Assembly (NCBI RefSeq): GCF_002355635.1
Contig: NZ_AP017558.1
Location: 1,674,001 to 1,738,000 of the forward strand
DNA length: 64,000 bases
Direction of reading: 5' to 3'
DNA from: Halopenitus persicus
GTDB lineage: Archaea > Halobacteriota > Halobacteria > Halobacteriales > Haloferacaceae
A model generated the notes under the pieces. The model searched no databases and was not told the DNA's origin. It saw only the letters and a program-made list of their open reading frames with translations. Shown piece by piece: positions 33,180-41,526 of the stretch; the stretch's first letter is position 1, and each line of letters starts with the position of its first letter. A program made the position numbers and the translations under genes.

Positions 33180-33908
33180 ATGCGCACCGCACGTTTCCGC
33201 GATCCGGCCGGCACCGTTCGAACCGGCGAATGGACCGACGACGGCCTCCACGCCGCGGGCGAGACCTACGATCCCGACGCGGTCGAGGTGCTGCCGCCCG
33301 TCTCCCCGAGCAAGATCGTCTGCGTCGGGTTGAACTACACCGACCACGCGGCCGAGTCCGGCAAGGACGTGCCCGATCGACCGCTGCTGTTCTTGAAACC
33401 GCCGAACACGCTGTCGGCGCACGGCGACACGGTCACGCTCCCGACGGCCCCGGACCGGATCGACCACGAGGCCGAGTTGGGCGTCGTGATCGGCGAGCAG
33501 TGTCGCAACGTCGACGCGGCGGACGCCGCGGACGTTATCGCGGGCTACACCTGCGTGAACGACCTCTCGAACCGCGACGATCAGCGGCAGGAGCAGAACT
33601 GGGTCCGCGGCAAGGCGTTCGACAACGCCGCCCCGATCGGCCCGGTCGTGGCCGATCCCGAGCTGGTTCCCGACGACGCGACCATCGAGTGCCGCGTGAA
33701 CGGAGAGACCCGGCAGTCCTCCAGCATCGACGCCCTCAGTTTCTCGCCAGCGGAGCTGATCGCGGAGATCACCGACCTGATCACCCTCGAGCCCGGGGAC
33801 GTGATCGCGACCGGAACCCCCGCCGGCGTCAGCCCGCTGGCGGACGGCGACGAGGTGGTCGTCGAGATCGAGGGGATCGGCGCGCTCGAGACGACCGTTC
33901 GACGGTGA
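33180..33908 (+). CDS. Fumarylacetoacetate hydrolase-family protein
   Basis: 242 residues from ATG 33180, 29 bp after a ccttatcg element. FAH/HpaG fold: KIVCVGLNYTDHAAE, PLLFLKPPNTL, DHEAELGVVIG (metal ligands Glu-x-Glu plus Asp further on), GYTCVNDLSNRDDQ, KAFDNAAPIGP and the C-terminal ATGTPAGVSPL. Members hydrolyse or decarboxylate acyl-pyruvates and 2-oxo acids (e.g. oxaloacetate, 5-oxopent-3-ene-tricarboxylate). The specific substrate is not evident; no aromatic-degradation genes adjoin it. Confidence 0.92.
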   Translation: MRTARFRDPAGTVRTGEWTDDGLHAAGETYDPDAVEVLPPVSPSKIVCVGLNYTDHAAESGKDVPDRPLLFLKPPNTLSAHGDTVTLPTAPDRIDHEAELGVVIGEQCRNVDAADAADVIAGYTCVNDLSNRDDQRQEQNWVRGKAFDNAAPIGPVVADPELVPDDATIECRVNGETRQSSSIDALSFSPAELIAEITDLITLEPGDVIATGTPAGVSPLADGDEVVVEIEGIGALETTVRR

Positions 33909-33990
33909 AGCTGGCTCGCTGACGCGAATCCGCTCGCTCGTTTTTACAACCACACCGCTTATTCGCTCCCCCGTCCAACCCCGGGTCACG

Positions 33991-35148
33991 ATGGACTCGC
34001 TGCACGCGCGGTACCCGTTCTTCGAGGCGGCTCGCGAGGCCGTCGCGGCGGCCGACGTCTCGTTGCCTGCCCTCGTCGCCGCGGACGCGCCGGCGGTCGA
34101 GCGCGGCCACGAGCGCGTGGAGCGAGCGCTCCGATCGGGCACGACCGCGAGCGAGACGCCCGATGCCTACGACGTGAAGGCGGAACTCCTCTCGTACCCG
34201 ATCGCTCGCATTCTCGTTTCTCTCCTCGAGTCGACCCCCGCCGTCGAGAAGTACGCGAGCGCCGAGGCCGCCACCGCCGCCGACCGGATCCGTGCGGACC
34301 TCGACCGGGAGGACACCCTCCGGTCGACCGACGCGGTCTCGCTCGAACTCTCGGACGTCCTTCGGGAGTTCGATCTCGACGACGCGGTTCGACCCGACGT
34401 TCAGGTGGCGGGTCGCGGGTCGAGCGATGGTGGGCCGGTGCCGACCGGTCCGCGCGCGTCGCGACCCGTCACCCGGGATCCGGAGTGGTTCCGGGTCGAC
34501 GTCGGCCCCTACCTGCAGCTGTCCGACCCGGACTGGGGCGACCGGTGGCGGCTCGTCAACCGCGAGCTCCGTGACGGCGCGGTCCGGATCGACCGATCGG
34601 ATCTCGAACGGTGTCTCGAACGGGCGGTTCGATCGCGGGTTCTGGAGGGGCTTCCCTTCGAGTTCGCGGCCGACGACGGGATCGGCAGCGACCTCGAGGC
34701 ACACGTCGCCGACCTCCGGCGGCTCCTCGACGAGCGGGCGACCGTCGGCGGGTTCGACGTCGTCGTCCCCGAGCTGTTCCCGCCGTGTATGCGAAACCTG
34801 ATCGACAAGGCCGAACGGGAGGCGGCGCTGTCGCCGCCGGAGAGCCTCGCGCTGATGGCCTTCCTGACGGCGATCGGGATGTCGCCCGACGAGATCGTCG
34901 CCTTCTGTGCCGACACAAGCCTCGACGCCGAGGGGATCCGCTATCAGACCGAGTACCTCCGTGACGACGCCGGCGCCCAGTATCCCCCGCCGACCTGCGA
35001 GACGCTCTCCGCGTACGGGATCTGTCACAACGAGGAGGACCACTGGCAGGTCGCCGGCGACCCGCTGGCCTACTACGAGGCTCGGCTGGAGACTGCCGAG
35101 GACGTGGTCGACTGGCGGGACCGGAACGACGTCGCCGAGGCGGCGTGA
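33991..35148 (+). CDS. priL: DNA primase large subunit
   Basis: 385 residues. The C-terminal domain carries the four cysteines of the 4Fe-4S cluster: Cys266 (LFPPCMRNL), Cys306 (AFCADTS), Cys336 (PPTCETLS) and Cys345 (YGICHNEEDH). N-terminal helical part ~1-220 contacts PriS. Works with the small catalytic subunit to make RNA primers; PriS is not in the window. A TATA-like cgcttattcg 30 bp upstream supports the start. Confidence 0.95.
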   Translation: MDSLHARYPFFEAAREAVAAADVSLPALVAADAPAVERGHERVERALRSGTTASETPDAYDVKAELLSYPIARILVSLLESTPAVEKYASAEAATAADRIRADLDREDTLRSTDAVSLELSDVLREFDLDDAVRPDVQVAGRGSSDGGPVPTGPRASRPVTRDPEWFRVDVGPYLQLSDPDWGDRWRLVNRELRDGAVRIDRSDLERCLERAVRSRVLEGLPFEFAADDGIGSDLEAHVADLRRLLDERATVGGFDVVVPELFPPCMRNLIDKAEREAALSPPESLALMAFLTAIGMSPDEIVAFCADTSLDAEGIRYQTEYLRDDAGAQYPPPTCETLSAYGICHNEEDHWQVAGDPLAYYEARLETAEDVVDWRDRNDVAEAA

Positions 35149-35224
35149 GCGGCGAACGGCCGATCGTCCGGCGTCGGCGTACGGCGTGCGATGCTCTTCC
35201 CGCCTGTTCTCCTGCCCGCGTGTC

Positions 35225-35467
35225 TCAGAATGAGCCGTCGGTTCCGTTCGCTCGCATCAGATAGACGCCGACCAGCGCCATCAGCAGCACGAACCCGCCG
35301 AGGAGGCCGACGAGCGCGACCCCGCCCGCGGGCGCCAACGAGACCTCCCCCGAGGGGCCGGCTCCGGTCCCGAACCGGCTCCCGACCGCGATGAGGCCGA
35401 CCACGAAGACGAGGACCGCGGCGAGGGAGACGACGATCTGGCGACGAAGCTCCGCGTCGATGTCCAT
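35225..35467 (-). CDS. Small two-helix membrane protein
   Basis: 80 residues from ATG 35467 (MDIDAELRRQIVVSLAAV). Helices at ~10-30 and ~45-70 with a Gly/Pro-rich loop. The start sequence recurs in haloarchaeal small membrane proteins of unknown function, but I do not recognise a named family with certainty. Faces priL convergently. Confidence 0.7.
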   Translation of the reverse strand: MDIDAELRRQIVVSLAAVLVFVVGLIAVGSRFGTGAGPSGEVSLAPAGGVALVGLLGGFVLLMALVGVYLMRANGTDGSF

Positions 35468-35547
35468 ACGTCCGGTTCCGGACGGCCGGGCCAAAAGCAT
35501 GTCGAACCGGCCCTCAGCGAATGGTACCCCGTGATCGGGTGCCGACG

Positions 35548-35970
35548 TTAGAGGTCGTCGAGGGTCGTCCGCTTTGAGTCGCCGACGAACTCCGTGAAGT
35601 CCGTTCCGTCCGCGATCGCGGTCTCCTTTTTCACCCGGTAGTTGCCGCCGTCGGTCGTGTAGAGGTCGCCCGGGTGGAAGAAATACCAGTCCTCGCGGTC
35701 GAACCGGACGGCGATGCGGGCCTTCGCGCCGAAGTTCCGCGAGAAGAACAGCAGCGCCTCCACCTCCTCGCCGTCGAGGTAGATCGGGTCGCCGGCGCTG
35801 GATTTGGCCTCGATCGCGTAGAACCGTTCGCCGTTGCCCGCGAGCACGTCCGGCAGCTCGCGCTCCGTCGCGCTCCCGCTTGCGGGCGCGCGCATCACCG
35901 CGAACCCGGCCTCGTCGAGGGCGTTGACGAGCTCGCGCTCGCGGCGGTCGCCCTTTCGGTTAGCGGACAT
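35548..35970 (-). CDS. hjc: Holliday junction resolvase Hjc
   Basis: 140 residues: [19 protein letters not shown] (catalytic Glu near the N-terminus), [23 protein letters not shown] (active-site Ser/Asp), [18 protein letters not shown] (Glu-x-Lys). This is the type II restriction-like nuclease fold that cuts four-way junctions symmetrically in archaeal recombination. Length is normal for the family. Confidence 0.95.
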   Translation of the reverse strand: MSANRKGDRRERELVNALDEAGFAVMRAPASGSATERELPDVLAGNGERFYAIEAKSSAGDPIYLDGEEVEALLFFSRNFGAKARIAVRFDREDWYFFHPGDLYTTDGGNYRVKKETAIADGTDFTEFVGDSKRTTLDDL

Positions 35971-36097
35971 CGATCGTCCCCGGTACGGCGGGTCGGTCGT
36001 GGTCGCGTGCGTCGGTCATACGACTCGTTTCGTGCTCGCCGGTAAAAACGCGACGCCCGGCGTCGGTTCGGGATCGACCCGTGGTCGATCGGCCGGA

Positions 36098-37384
36098 TCA
36101 GGTTCCGTGCTCCCAACTGTCCATGTACTCGCGCTGCTCGGACGACAGCGAGTCGTACTCGACGCCCTCGGCGGCGAGCTTGATCTCGGCGACCTCCCGG
36201 TCGAGCTCGTCGGGGACGTCGTGGACCCCGGCCTCGTAGTCGTCGCCGTTCTCGACGAGCTCGCGCACGCAAACCGCCTGGATCCCGAAGCTCTGGTCCA
36301 TCACCTCGACCGGATGCCCCAGCGCGATGGGCGCGGCGAGGTTGACGAGTCGTCCCTCGGCGATCACGTTCAGCTCGCGCCCGTCGGGCAGCTCGTAGGC
36401 CTCGACGCCCTCGCGGGCCTCGAACCGGTCGACGGCGAGTTCGTCCAGGTCCTCCAGGTTCACCTCGACGTCGAAGTGGCCGGCGTTCGCCAGCAGCACG
36501 CCGTCCTTCATGTTCTCGAAGTGTTCCTTCGTGATCACGTCGCGGTTGCCGGTGGTCGTGATGAAGACGTCGCCCTTCGCGGCGGCCTCCTCCATCGGCA
36601 GCACGTCGTAACCCTCCATGTGCGCCTCCAGAGCGCGGCGTGGTTCGACCTCGGTCACGATGACGTTCGCGTTCTGGCCGGCCGCCTTCTTCGCGACGCC
36701 CTGTCCGCAGTAGCCGTAGCCGCCGACCACGACGTTCTTGCCGGCGAACGAGAGGTTCGTCGTCATCGCGATGGTCGCCAACGAGGACTCGCCGGTGCCG
36801 TGGACGTTGTCGAACAGCCGCTTCATCGGCGTGTCGTTGACCGCGAAGACCGGATAGCGGAGCTCGCCGTCCGCGTCCATCGCCCGCAGACGGTGCACGC
36901 CCGTCGTCGTCTCCTCGGCCCCGCCGACGATCGAGTCGATCAGCTCGGGGTACTCCTCGTGGACGAGCTTCACCATGTCCATCCCGTCGTCGACGGTGAT
37001 CGTCGGATCGTGGGCGACGACCGCGTGCATCGCGTCGTAGTACGCCTCGTCGTCGACGCCGCGGACCGCGTAGGAGGTGATGTTCTCGTGTGCGTTCAGC
37101 GCGGCCGAGACGTCGTCGTGGGTCGAGAGCGGATTACAGCCGGTGATCGCGACCTCCGCGCCGCCGTCCGCCAGCAGCTCGACGAGGTTCGCGGTCTTCG
37201 CCTCCACGTGCATCGCCATCGCGATGACCTCGCCCTCGAGAGGCCGGTCCGTGACGAAGGACTCGCGCAGCTCCGAGAGGATCGGCATGTGTTGGAGGGC
37301 CCAGTCCATCTTCCGGCGTCCCTCCTCGCGTGCCGTCTCCGGCTCCGCGAGGTGCTCGACGACCGGTGAGTAATGGTCGCTCAT
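36098..37384 (-). CDS. ahcY: Adenosylhomocysteinase (or S-inosylhomocysteine hydrolase)
   Basis: 428 residues. NAD-dependent hydrolase motifs: ITGCNPLSTHDDVSAAL, TVDDGMDMVK, VGGAEETTTGVHRL, GYGYCGQGVAKKAAG (NAD loop), TTGNRDVITKEHF and NAGHFDVEVN. Splits S-adenosylhomocysteine into adenosine and homocysteine, relieving inhibition of methyltransferases. The C-terminus lacks the KPDHYRY tail of eukaryotic forms, as is usual in archaea. The next gene upstream on the same strand is an SAH/MTA deaminase, which raises the alternative that the real substrate is the inosyl form. Confidence 0.95.
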   Translation of the reverse strand: MSDHYSPVVEHLAEPETAREEGRRKMDWALQHMPILSELRESFVTDRPLEGEVIAMAMHVEAKTANLVELLADGGAEVAITGCNPLSTHDDVSAALNAHENITSYAVRGVDDEAYYDAMHAVVAHDPTITVDDGMDMVKLVHEEYPELIDSIVGGAEETTTGVHRLRAMDADGELRYPVFAVNDTPMKRLFDNVHGTGESSLATIAMTTNLSFAGKNVVVGGYGYCGQGVAKKAAGQNANVIVTEVEPRRALEAHMEGYDVLPMEEAAAKGDVFITTTGNRDVITKEHFENMKDGVLLANAGHFDVEVNLEDLDELAVDRFEAREGVEAYELPDGRELNVIAEGRLVNLAAPIALGHPVEVMDQSFGIQAVCVRELVENGDDYEAGVHDVPDELDREVAEIKLAAEGVEYDSLSSEQREYMDSWEHGT

Positions 37385-37804
37385 GGCGAATACTGGTCGA
37401 GCCCGCTAGAAAACCCTACCGACACGCTGCGCTGCCGAGCAGTTCCATCGACACGCTGCGCTGCCGAGCGGTCGAGTCAACGGACGACGATGGTGGGTGA
37501 TCGGGGACGGCAGTGGTGGTGAGTGTGGGTGGTGGGTGGTGGTGGGGGACCCCCACGGTGAAGTGGTGAGTGGTGAGTGGTGTGGGTGTCCATCCGAACG
37601 GATGGGTCGTGGGAAACCCCCCATCGTGTGCCTCTCCCCGCGTCGCCCGCACTCGACCCGAAGGGGGTCAACCGAATAAATCCCCCTCGCCGTTCGAACC
37701 GTGAAAACCGTTTATCACCGTTTATACTCCGGGATCTCGCGTAAACGGTCGAAACGATCGGGATCGATCCTGCGCAACCGACCGGGATCGATCCCGGCGT
37801 CGGT
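37385..37804 (-). promoter_or_regulatory. 420-bp gene-free region upstream of ahcY: repeats, G-rich tract, TATA-like pair
   Basis: No credible gene. From ahcY outward: two 21-bp copies of cgacacgctgcgctgccgagc (37420-37440, 37449-37469); a G/T-rich tract with GGG runs at 37503, 37527, 37534 and 37544-37548 and a perfect small hairpin gtggggg-a-cccccac (37542-37556); minus-strand TATA-like elements gtgataaacgg/gtataaacgg at about 37709-37727 and gatttattcgg near 37675-37684; and a 16-bp palindrome ccgggatcgatcccgg (37782-37797) just after the deaminase stop. If those TATA boxes serve ahcY, its leader is about 270-310 nt, unusually long for this genome. Confidence 0.5.
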
Positions 37805-39109
37805 TCACTCCTCGGCGCGTGCGACCAGCGCCGCCGCGTGGTCGGCCGCCCGGTCCATCACGGCCCCGGCGTCGAGGGTCGTGACCTCCCGGTCGCGCAT
37901 CAGGACCGTCCCGTCACAGACCGTGTGGCGGACGTCCGAACCACGGACCGCGTACGCGAGGTGTGACACGACGTCGTGGGCGGGCGTCAGATGTGGTGCC
38001 TCGAGGTCGACCACGATCAGGTCCGCGGCGGCGCCCGCCTCGATCCGGCCCCCGGGAAGGCCGATCGCGTCGGCGCCGTCGCTCGTCGCCATCTCCACGA
38101 CCGCCGCGGCCGGCACCGCCGACGCGTCGTCGGCGCCGATCTTGCCGACCATCGCGGCGTCGCGCAGCTCGTCGAAGAGGTCGAGGTCGTTGTTCGAGGC
38201 GGCGCCGTCGGTGCCGATCCCGACGGTGACGCCCGCCTCCCGAAGGCGCTGGACCGGTGCGATCCCGGACGCGAGCTTCATGTTCGAGGCGGGACAGTGG
38301 ATCACCGACGTGTCCGTCTCCGCGAGCAGCTCCGTCTCGGTCCCGTCGACGTGCACGCCGTGTGCGAGGAACCGGTTCGGCCCGAGCGCGCCCCGGTCGG
38401 CCGCGTACTCCAGCGGGCGGACGCCGTGGTCCTCGACGATCGGCTCCACCTCGCCCGTCGTCTCGTTGGCGTGGAGATGGACCCACAGGCCGTCCTCGTC
38501 GGCGAGCTCGATCCCCTCCGCCAGCAGGTCCCCCGGAACCGTCGTCAGCGAGTGGGGCATGAACGCGGTCCGGATCCGACCGTCCGCGGCCCCGTCGTAG
38601 GTCCGCGCGAACTCCAGGCTGCCCTCGAGGTCCGCGCGCGCGTCCGCCTCGTCCTTGCCGACGGCGACGACGCCCCGGCCGAGCCGGGCGCGGACCCCGG
38701 CCCGCTCGACGACCTCGGCGACGCGGTCCATCGAGAAGTACATGTCCGCGAACGCGGTCGTACCCGACCGGATCATCTCGAGAATGCCCAGCTCCGCGCC
38801 GACCGCGATGTCGTCGTCGGTGAGCTCGGCTTCGACCGGCCAGATGTCCTCCCGCAGCCACGACTCCAGCGGCTTGTCGTCGGCGTAACCCCGCAACAGC
38901 GTCATCGAGACGTGCGTGTGACCGTTGACGAGCCCCGGCATCACGAGCCCGCCCTCGGCGTCGAGCGTCCGGGCGATCTCTCGGTCCGCGGTGACGTCCT
39001 CGCCGACCGCCTCGATCCGGCCCGCGTCCGCGTCGATCAGTACGTCCGCCTCGCTCACGCGGCCGTCGGGGTGGAGCACCCGACCGCCGGTGACGGCAAG
39101 CGCATTCAT
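37805..39109 (-). CDS. S-adenosylhomocysteine/5'-methylthioadenosine deaminase family amidohydrolase
   Basis: 434 residues. Metal-dependent amidohydrolase: GLVNGHTHVSMTLLRGYADD (His-x-His), LHANETTGEVE, LAHGVHVD, CPASNMKLASGIAPV and GIGTDGAASNNDLDLFDELR (final metal Asp). This block order matches MtaD/DadD deaminases, which convert SAH, MTA, 5'-deoxyadenosine or adenosine to inosine derivatives. Upstream of ahcY on the same strand. It may feed an S-inosylhomocysteine route known from methanogens. Confidence 0.9.
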   Translation of the reverse strand: MNALAVTGGRVLHPDGRVSEADVLIDADAGRIEAVGEDVTADREIARTLDAEGGLVMPGLVNGHTHVSMTLLRGYADDKPLESWLREDIWPVEAELTDDDIAVGAELGILEMIRSGTTAFADMYFSMDRVAEVVERAGVRARLGRGVVAVGKDEADARADLEGSLEFARTYDGAADGRIRTAFMPHSLTTVPGDLLAEGIELADEDGLWVHLHANETTGEVEPIVEDHGVRPLEYAADRGALGPNRFLAHGVHVDGTETELLAETDTSVIHCPASNMKLASGIAPVQRLREAGVTVGIGTDGAASNNDLDLFDELRDAAMVGKIGADDASAVPAAAVVEMATSDGADAIGLPGGRIEAGAAADLIVVDLEAPHLTPAHDVVSHLAYAVRGSDVRHTVCDGTVLMRDREVTTLDAGAVMDRAADHAAALVARAEE

Positions 39110-39194
39110 GCGCGACCGTTCGCTCAGCGACGGCGTAACTCCACCGGAAACGGTCGGACCGTGACGTCCCGTCGACCGTGGCCGTCACCGCCCG

Positions 39195-39854
39195 CTACCT
39201 GTCCGCGCAGTACTCCACGAAGTTCCGCAGGATCCGCAGCCCGGTTTCCCCGCTCTTTTCGGGGTGGAACTGCGTGCCGAACACGTTGCCCGCCTCGTTG
39301 GCGACGATCGCCGGGAACTCGACGCCGTGGCGGCTGGTGGCGACCACCGCGTCCGGATCCTCCGGCTCGGCGTAATAGGAGTGGACGAAGTAGGCGTACT
39401 TCCCGTCCACGCCGGCGGAGATGGGATGCTCCCGGTCGACGGCGAGGTCGTTCCACCCCATGTGCGGGACCTTCTCGTCGACGTCGAACCGGACGTTTGT
39501 CCCCGGGATCAGGTCGAGGCCGCGAACCTCGCCCTGGCCGGCGTGGTCGGCCTCCTCGCTGGAGGTCAGCAGCATCTGCATCCCGAGACAGATGCCGAAC
39601 AGCGGGCGACCCGCCTCGGCGTGTTCGACGAGCGCGTCCCGGTACGGCCCCGCGTTCTCCATCCCCTCGCGAAACGCACCGACGCCGGGGAGGACGACGC
39701 CGTCGGCGTCGGCGAACGTCTCGGGGTCGTCCGTGATCGTCACGGACGCGCCGGCGCGTTCGAGTCCGCGAGTGGCCGACCGCAGGTTCCCGAGCCCGTA
39801 ATCGACGATCGCGACCTCGGCCAGCGCCTCGTCCGGCGGCTCCGGTATGCTCAT
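39195..39854 (-). CDS. hisH: Imidazole glycerol phosphate synthase glutaminase subunit
   Basis: 219 residues from ATG 39854. Class I glutamine amidotransferase triad: Cys in FGICLGMQML, His and Glu in GTQFHPEKSG. IVDYGLGNLRS and VLPGVGAFREGM are typical of HisH. Supplies ammonia to HisF for histidine and AICAR formation. No other his genes adjoin; haloarchaeal his genes are usually scattered. Confidence 0.95.
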   Translation of the reverse strand: MSIPEPPDEALAEVAIVDYGLGNLRSATRGLERAGASVTITDDPETFADADGVVLPGVGAFREGMENAGPYRDALVEHAEAGRPLFGICLGMQMLLTSSEEADHAGQGEVRGLDLIPGTNVRFDVDEKVPHMGWNDLAVDREHPISAGVDGKYAYFVHSYYAEPEDPDAVVATSRHGVEFPAIVANEAGNVFGTQFHPEKSGETGLRILRNFVEYCADR

Positions 39855-39921
39855 ACTCCCCCTCCGCGGGCCGTCGTCAAGTCGGTTTCCCTCGTCCCCT
39901 GCAGCCTCGAAGCCGAACCGT

Positions 39922-40587
39922 TCAGAACTCGCCGAGTCGGGACTGGCCGCCGCCGTTGCTTCCGCCGTCGGTGCCGGTTTCCGCATCGTTTCCGCCGCCG
40001 ATCCCCGCGATCCGGGCCGCCTCGGCGATCGCCTCGAAGAATCCCTCGCGTTGGCTCCGGTCGTACAGCGTCGCGGCCGGGTGGACCGACAGGAGCACGC
40101 GTCGCGACGACTCGCCGATCCGCGCGTCGACGACCGACCCGGCCTCCGCGGTGATCGCGACGTCCCGATCGAGGACGTGCTGGCTCGGGACCTTCCCGAG
40201 CGTGACGAGCAGCTCGGGATCGACCCGGTCAAGCTCCGCCGCCAGATAGCCGCGACAGTTCGACAGCTCCTCGGCGGTCGGGTCCCGATTTTCCGGCGGT
40301 CGACACCGGATGCAGTTCGTGATCCGAACGTCGGACCGGACCAGTCCAGCCGCCTGCAGCGCCTCGTCGAGCACGTCGCCCGATCGTCCGACGAACGGCT
40401 CACCCCGTTCGTCCTCGTCGGCGCCCGGTGCCTCCCCGAGAAACACTAGATCTGCGTCCGTCGGCCCGACCCCGTTCACGATCCGGGACCGCGAGTCGAC
40501 CAGCGCCGGGCACCGCTCACAGTCGGTCACCTGAAGGTCGTCATCGAGCACCGCGGTCGACCCCCGAGATCCGTCGTCGCCGTTCAT
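39922..40587 (-). CDS. Uracil-DNA glycosylase, family 4 (4Fe-4S)
   Basis: 221 residues. Active-site motif GEAPGADEDERGEPFVGRSG and SVHPAATL; cysteines CERC (~23-26), NCIRC and NCRGY fit the 4Fe-4S cluster of family 4 enzymes. Removes uracil from deaminated DNA at high temperature or high salt. The C-terminal Gly/Asn/Thr-rich tail (~196-221) is variable. An oligo-T stretch precedes the start on the minus strand. Confidence 0.93.
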   Translation of the reverse strand: MNGDDGSRGSTAVLDDDLQVTDCERCPALVDSRSRIVNGVGPTDADLVFLGEAPGADEDERGEPFVGRSGDVLDEALQAAGLVRSDVRITNCIRCRPPENRDPTAEELSNCRGYLAAELDRVDPELLVTLGKVPSQHVLDRDVAITAEAGSVVDARIGESSRRVLLSVHPAATLYDRSQREGFFEAIAEAARIAGIGGGNDAETGTDGGSNGGGQSRLGEF

Positions 40588-40679
40588 ACCGATCGGGCGA
40601 CCGGGAGGGTCAAAAACCCGATCGGGTTCGATCGGATTCGATCACGTCCGGATCCATTCCGCTGATCCGACGTCGGCTT

Positions 40680-41228
40680 TTATCTCGTCCGGGTCTGGAA
40701 CTCTCGAAACGCCCGCGCCGCTTGCTTCGCCACGCGGACCGGTTCCGGTCGGTCGTCGTCGATCGTCAGCTCACGGACGATCTCGACGGCGCGATCGGGA
40801 TCGACGCCGACCGCGCGCACGAACGGCGCGGTCGATCCGTGTCGGTCCGGCAGCGAGCGGTACGTTTCGAGCCGGTTCTCCAGCGCGTCGCCGTCGAACT
40901 GCTCCCGCAGGGTCGGTTCCAATCCCGGACTCGCCTCGAAGGAGACCGCGATGACGGGGCGGTCGACCGCCTCGTGGACCGTCTCGATATCGATCAGGTT
41001 GAACCACGCGGGCGCGATCCCGGCGATCACGATCCGGCGCGCGTCCTCGCGGCCGAGTCGCTCCACGAGTTCGACCACTGCGGCCGTCGCGTCCGTGCCG
41101 CCGACGGTGCACGTGCCGCCGACGAGGTCGTCCACGCGCCCGTTCGTCCGGACGAGCGCGCCGGCAACCCAGCTCCGATCGTCCCCGTCGGAGAAGGCGA
41201 TCCCCAGCGACCGGCTGCCTGGCTTCAC
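40680..41228 (-). CDS. DUF99 family protein (endonuclease V-like fold)
   Basis: 182 residues: SRSLGIAFSDG, GGTCTVGGTDATAAVVELV, RIVIAGIAPAWFNLIDI and PVIAVSFEASPGLE fit the DUF99 family, which is structurally related to endonuclease V. Direct activity is unproven in archaea; the Asp in LGIAFSD and a glutamate later could bind metal. It is 10 bp upstream of the DUF5786 gene's stop and both lie on the minus strand, so they are probably one transcript with DUF5786 first. Confidence 0.88.
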   Translation of the reverse strand: MKPGSRSLGIAFSDGDDRSWVAGALVRTNGRVDDLVGGTCTVGGTDATAAVVELVERLGREDARRIVIAGIAPAWFNLIDIETVHEAVDRPVIAVSFEASPGLEPTLREQFDGDALENRLETYRSLPDRHGSTAPFVRAVGVDPDRAVEIVRELTIDDDRPEPVRVAKQAARAFREFQTRTR

Positions 41229-41237
41229 GGGCTCCCG

Positions 41238-41417
41238 CTACTCGCCCTGGCTTTTGATGTCCTGGAGTCGGTCCAACAGCTCGTCGCTGGAGGCGCCGAT
41301 CTCGTATTCCACCCGTCCCTGGTGGTCGTTCTCGGCGGTGCGAACCCCGTCGTCGTCGAAGTCGGCGTCCAGGTCCTGGTTCTCCTGTTCGGACTCGTCG
41401 TAGCTTCCGAAACCCAT
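41238..41417 (-). CDS. DUF5786 small acidic protein
   Basis: 59 residues from ATG 41417. MGFGSYDESEQENQDLDADF followed by VEYEIGASSDELLDRLQDIK is the conserved pattern of a haloarchaeal-only small protein family of unknown function. A T-rich run precedes the start on the minus strand. Likely co-transcribed with the DUF99 gene. Confidence 0.85.
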   Translation of the reverse strand: MGFGSYDESEQENQDLDADFDDDGVRTAENDHQGRVEYEIGASSDELLDRLQDIKSQGE

Positions 41418-41448
41418 ACACGTTGACGTTAGCGATCGACCGGCAAAA

Positions 41449-41510
41449 AACCACTGCCGCGATCGCCGATCCGCCCCGAAACCACCGCCGCGATCGCCGA
41501 TCCGCTCCGG
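41449..41510 (+). repeat. 31-bp tandem duplication
   Basis: Two copies of aaccac(t/c)gccgcgatcgccgatccgc(c/t)ccg(a/g), with three substitutions between them, in the gap between the FAD oxidoreductase stop and the DUF5786 start. Confidence 0.9.
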
Positions 41511-41526
41511 ATTGAACGGGCGAGCG

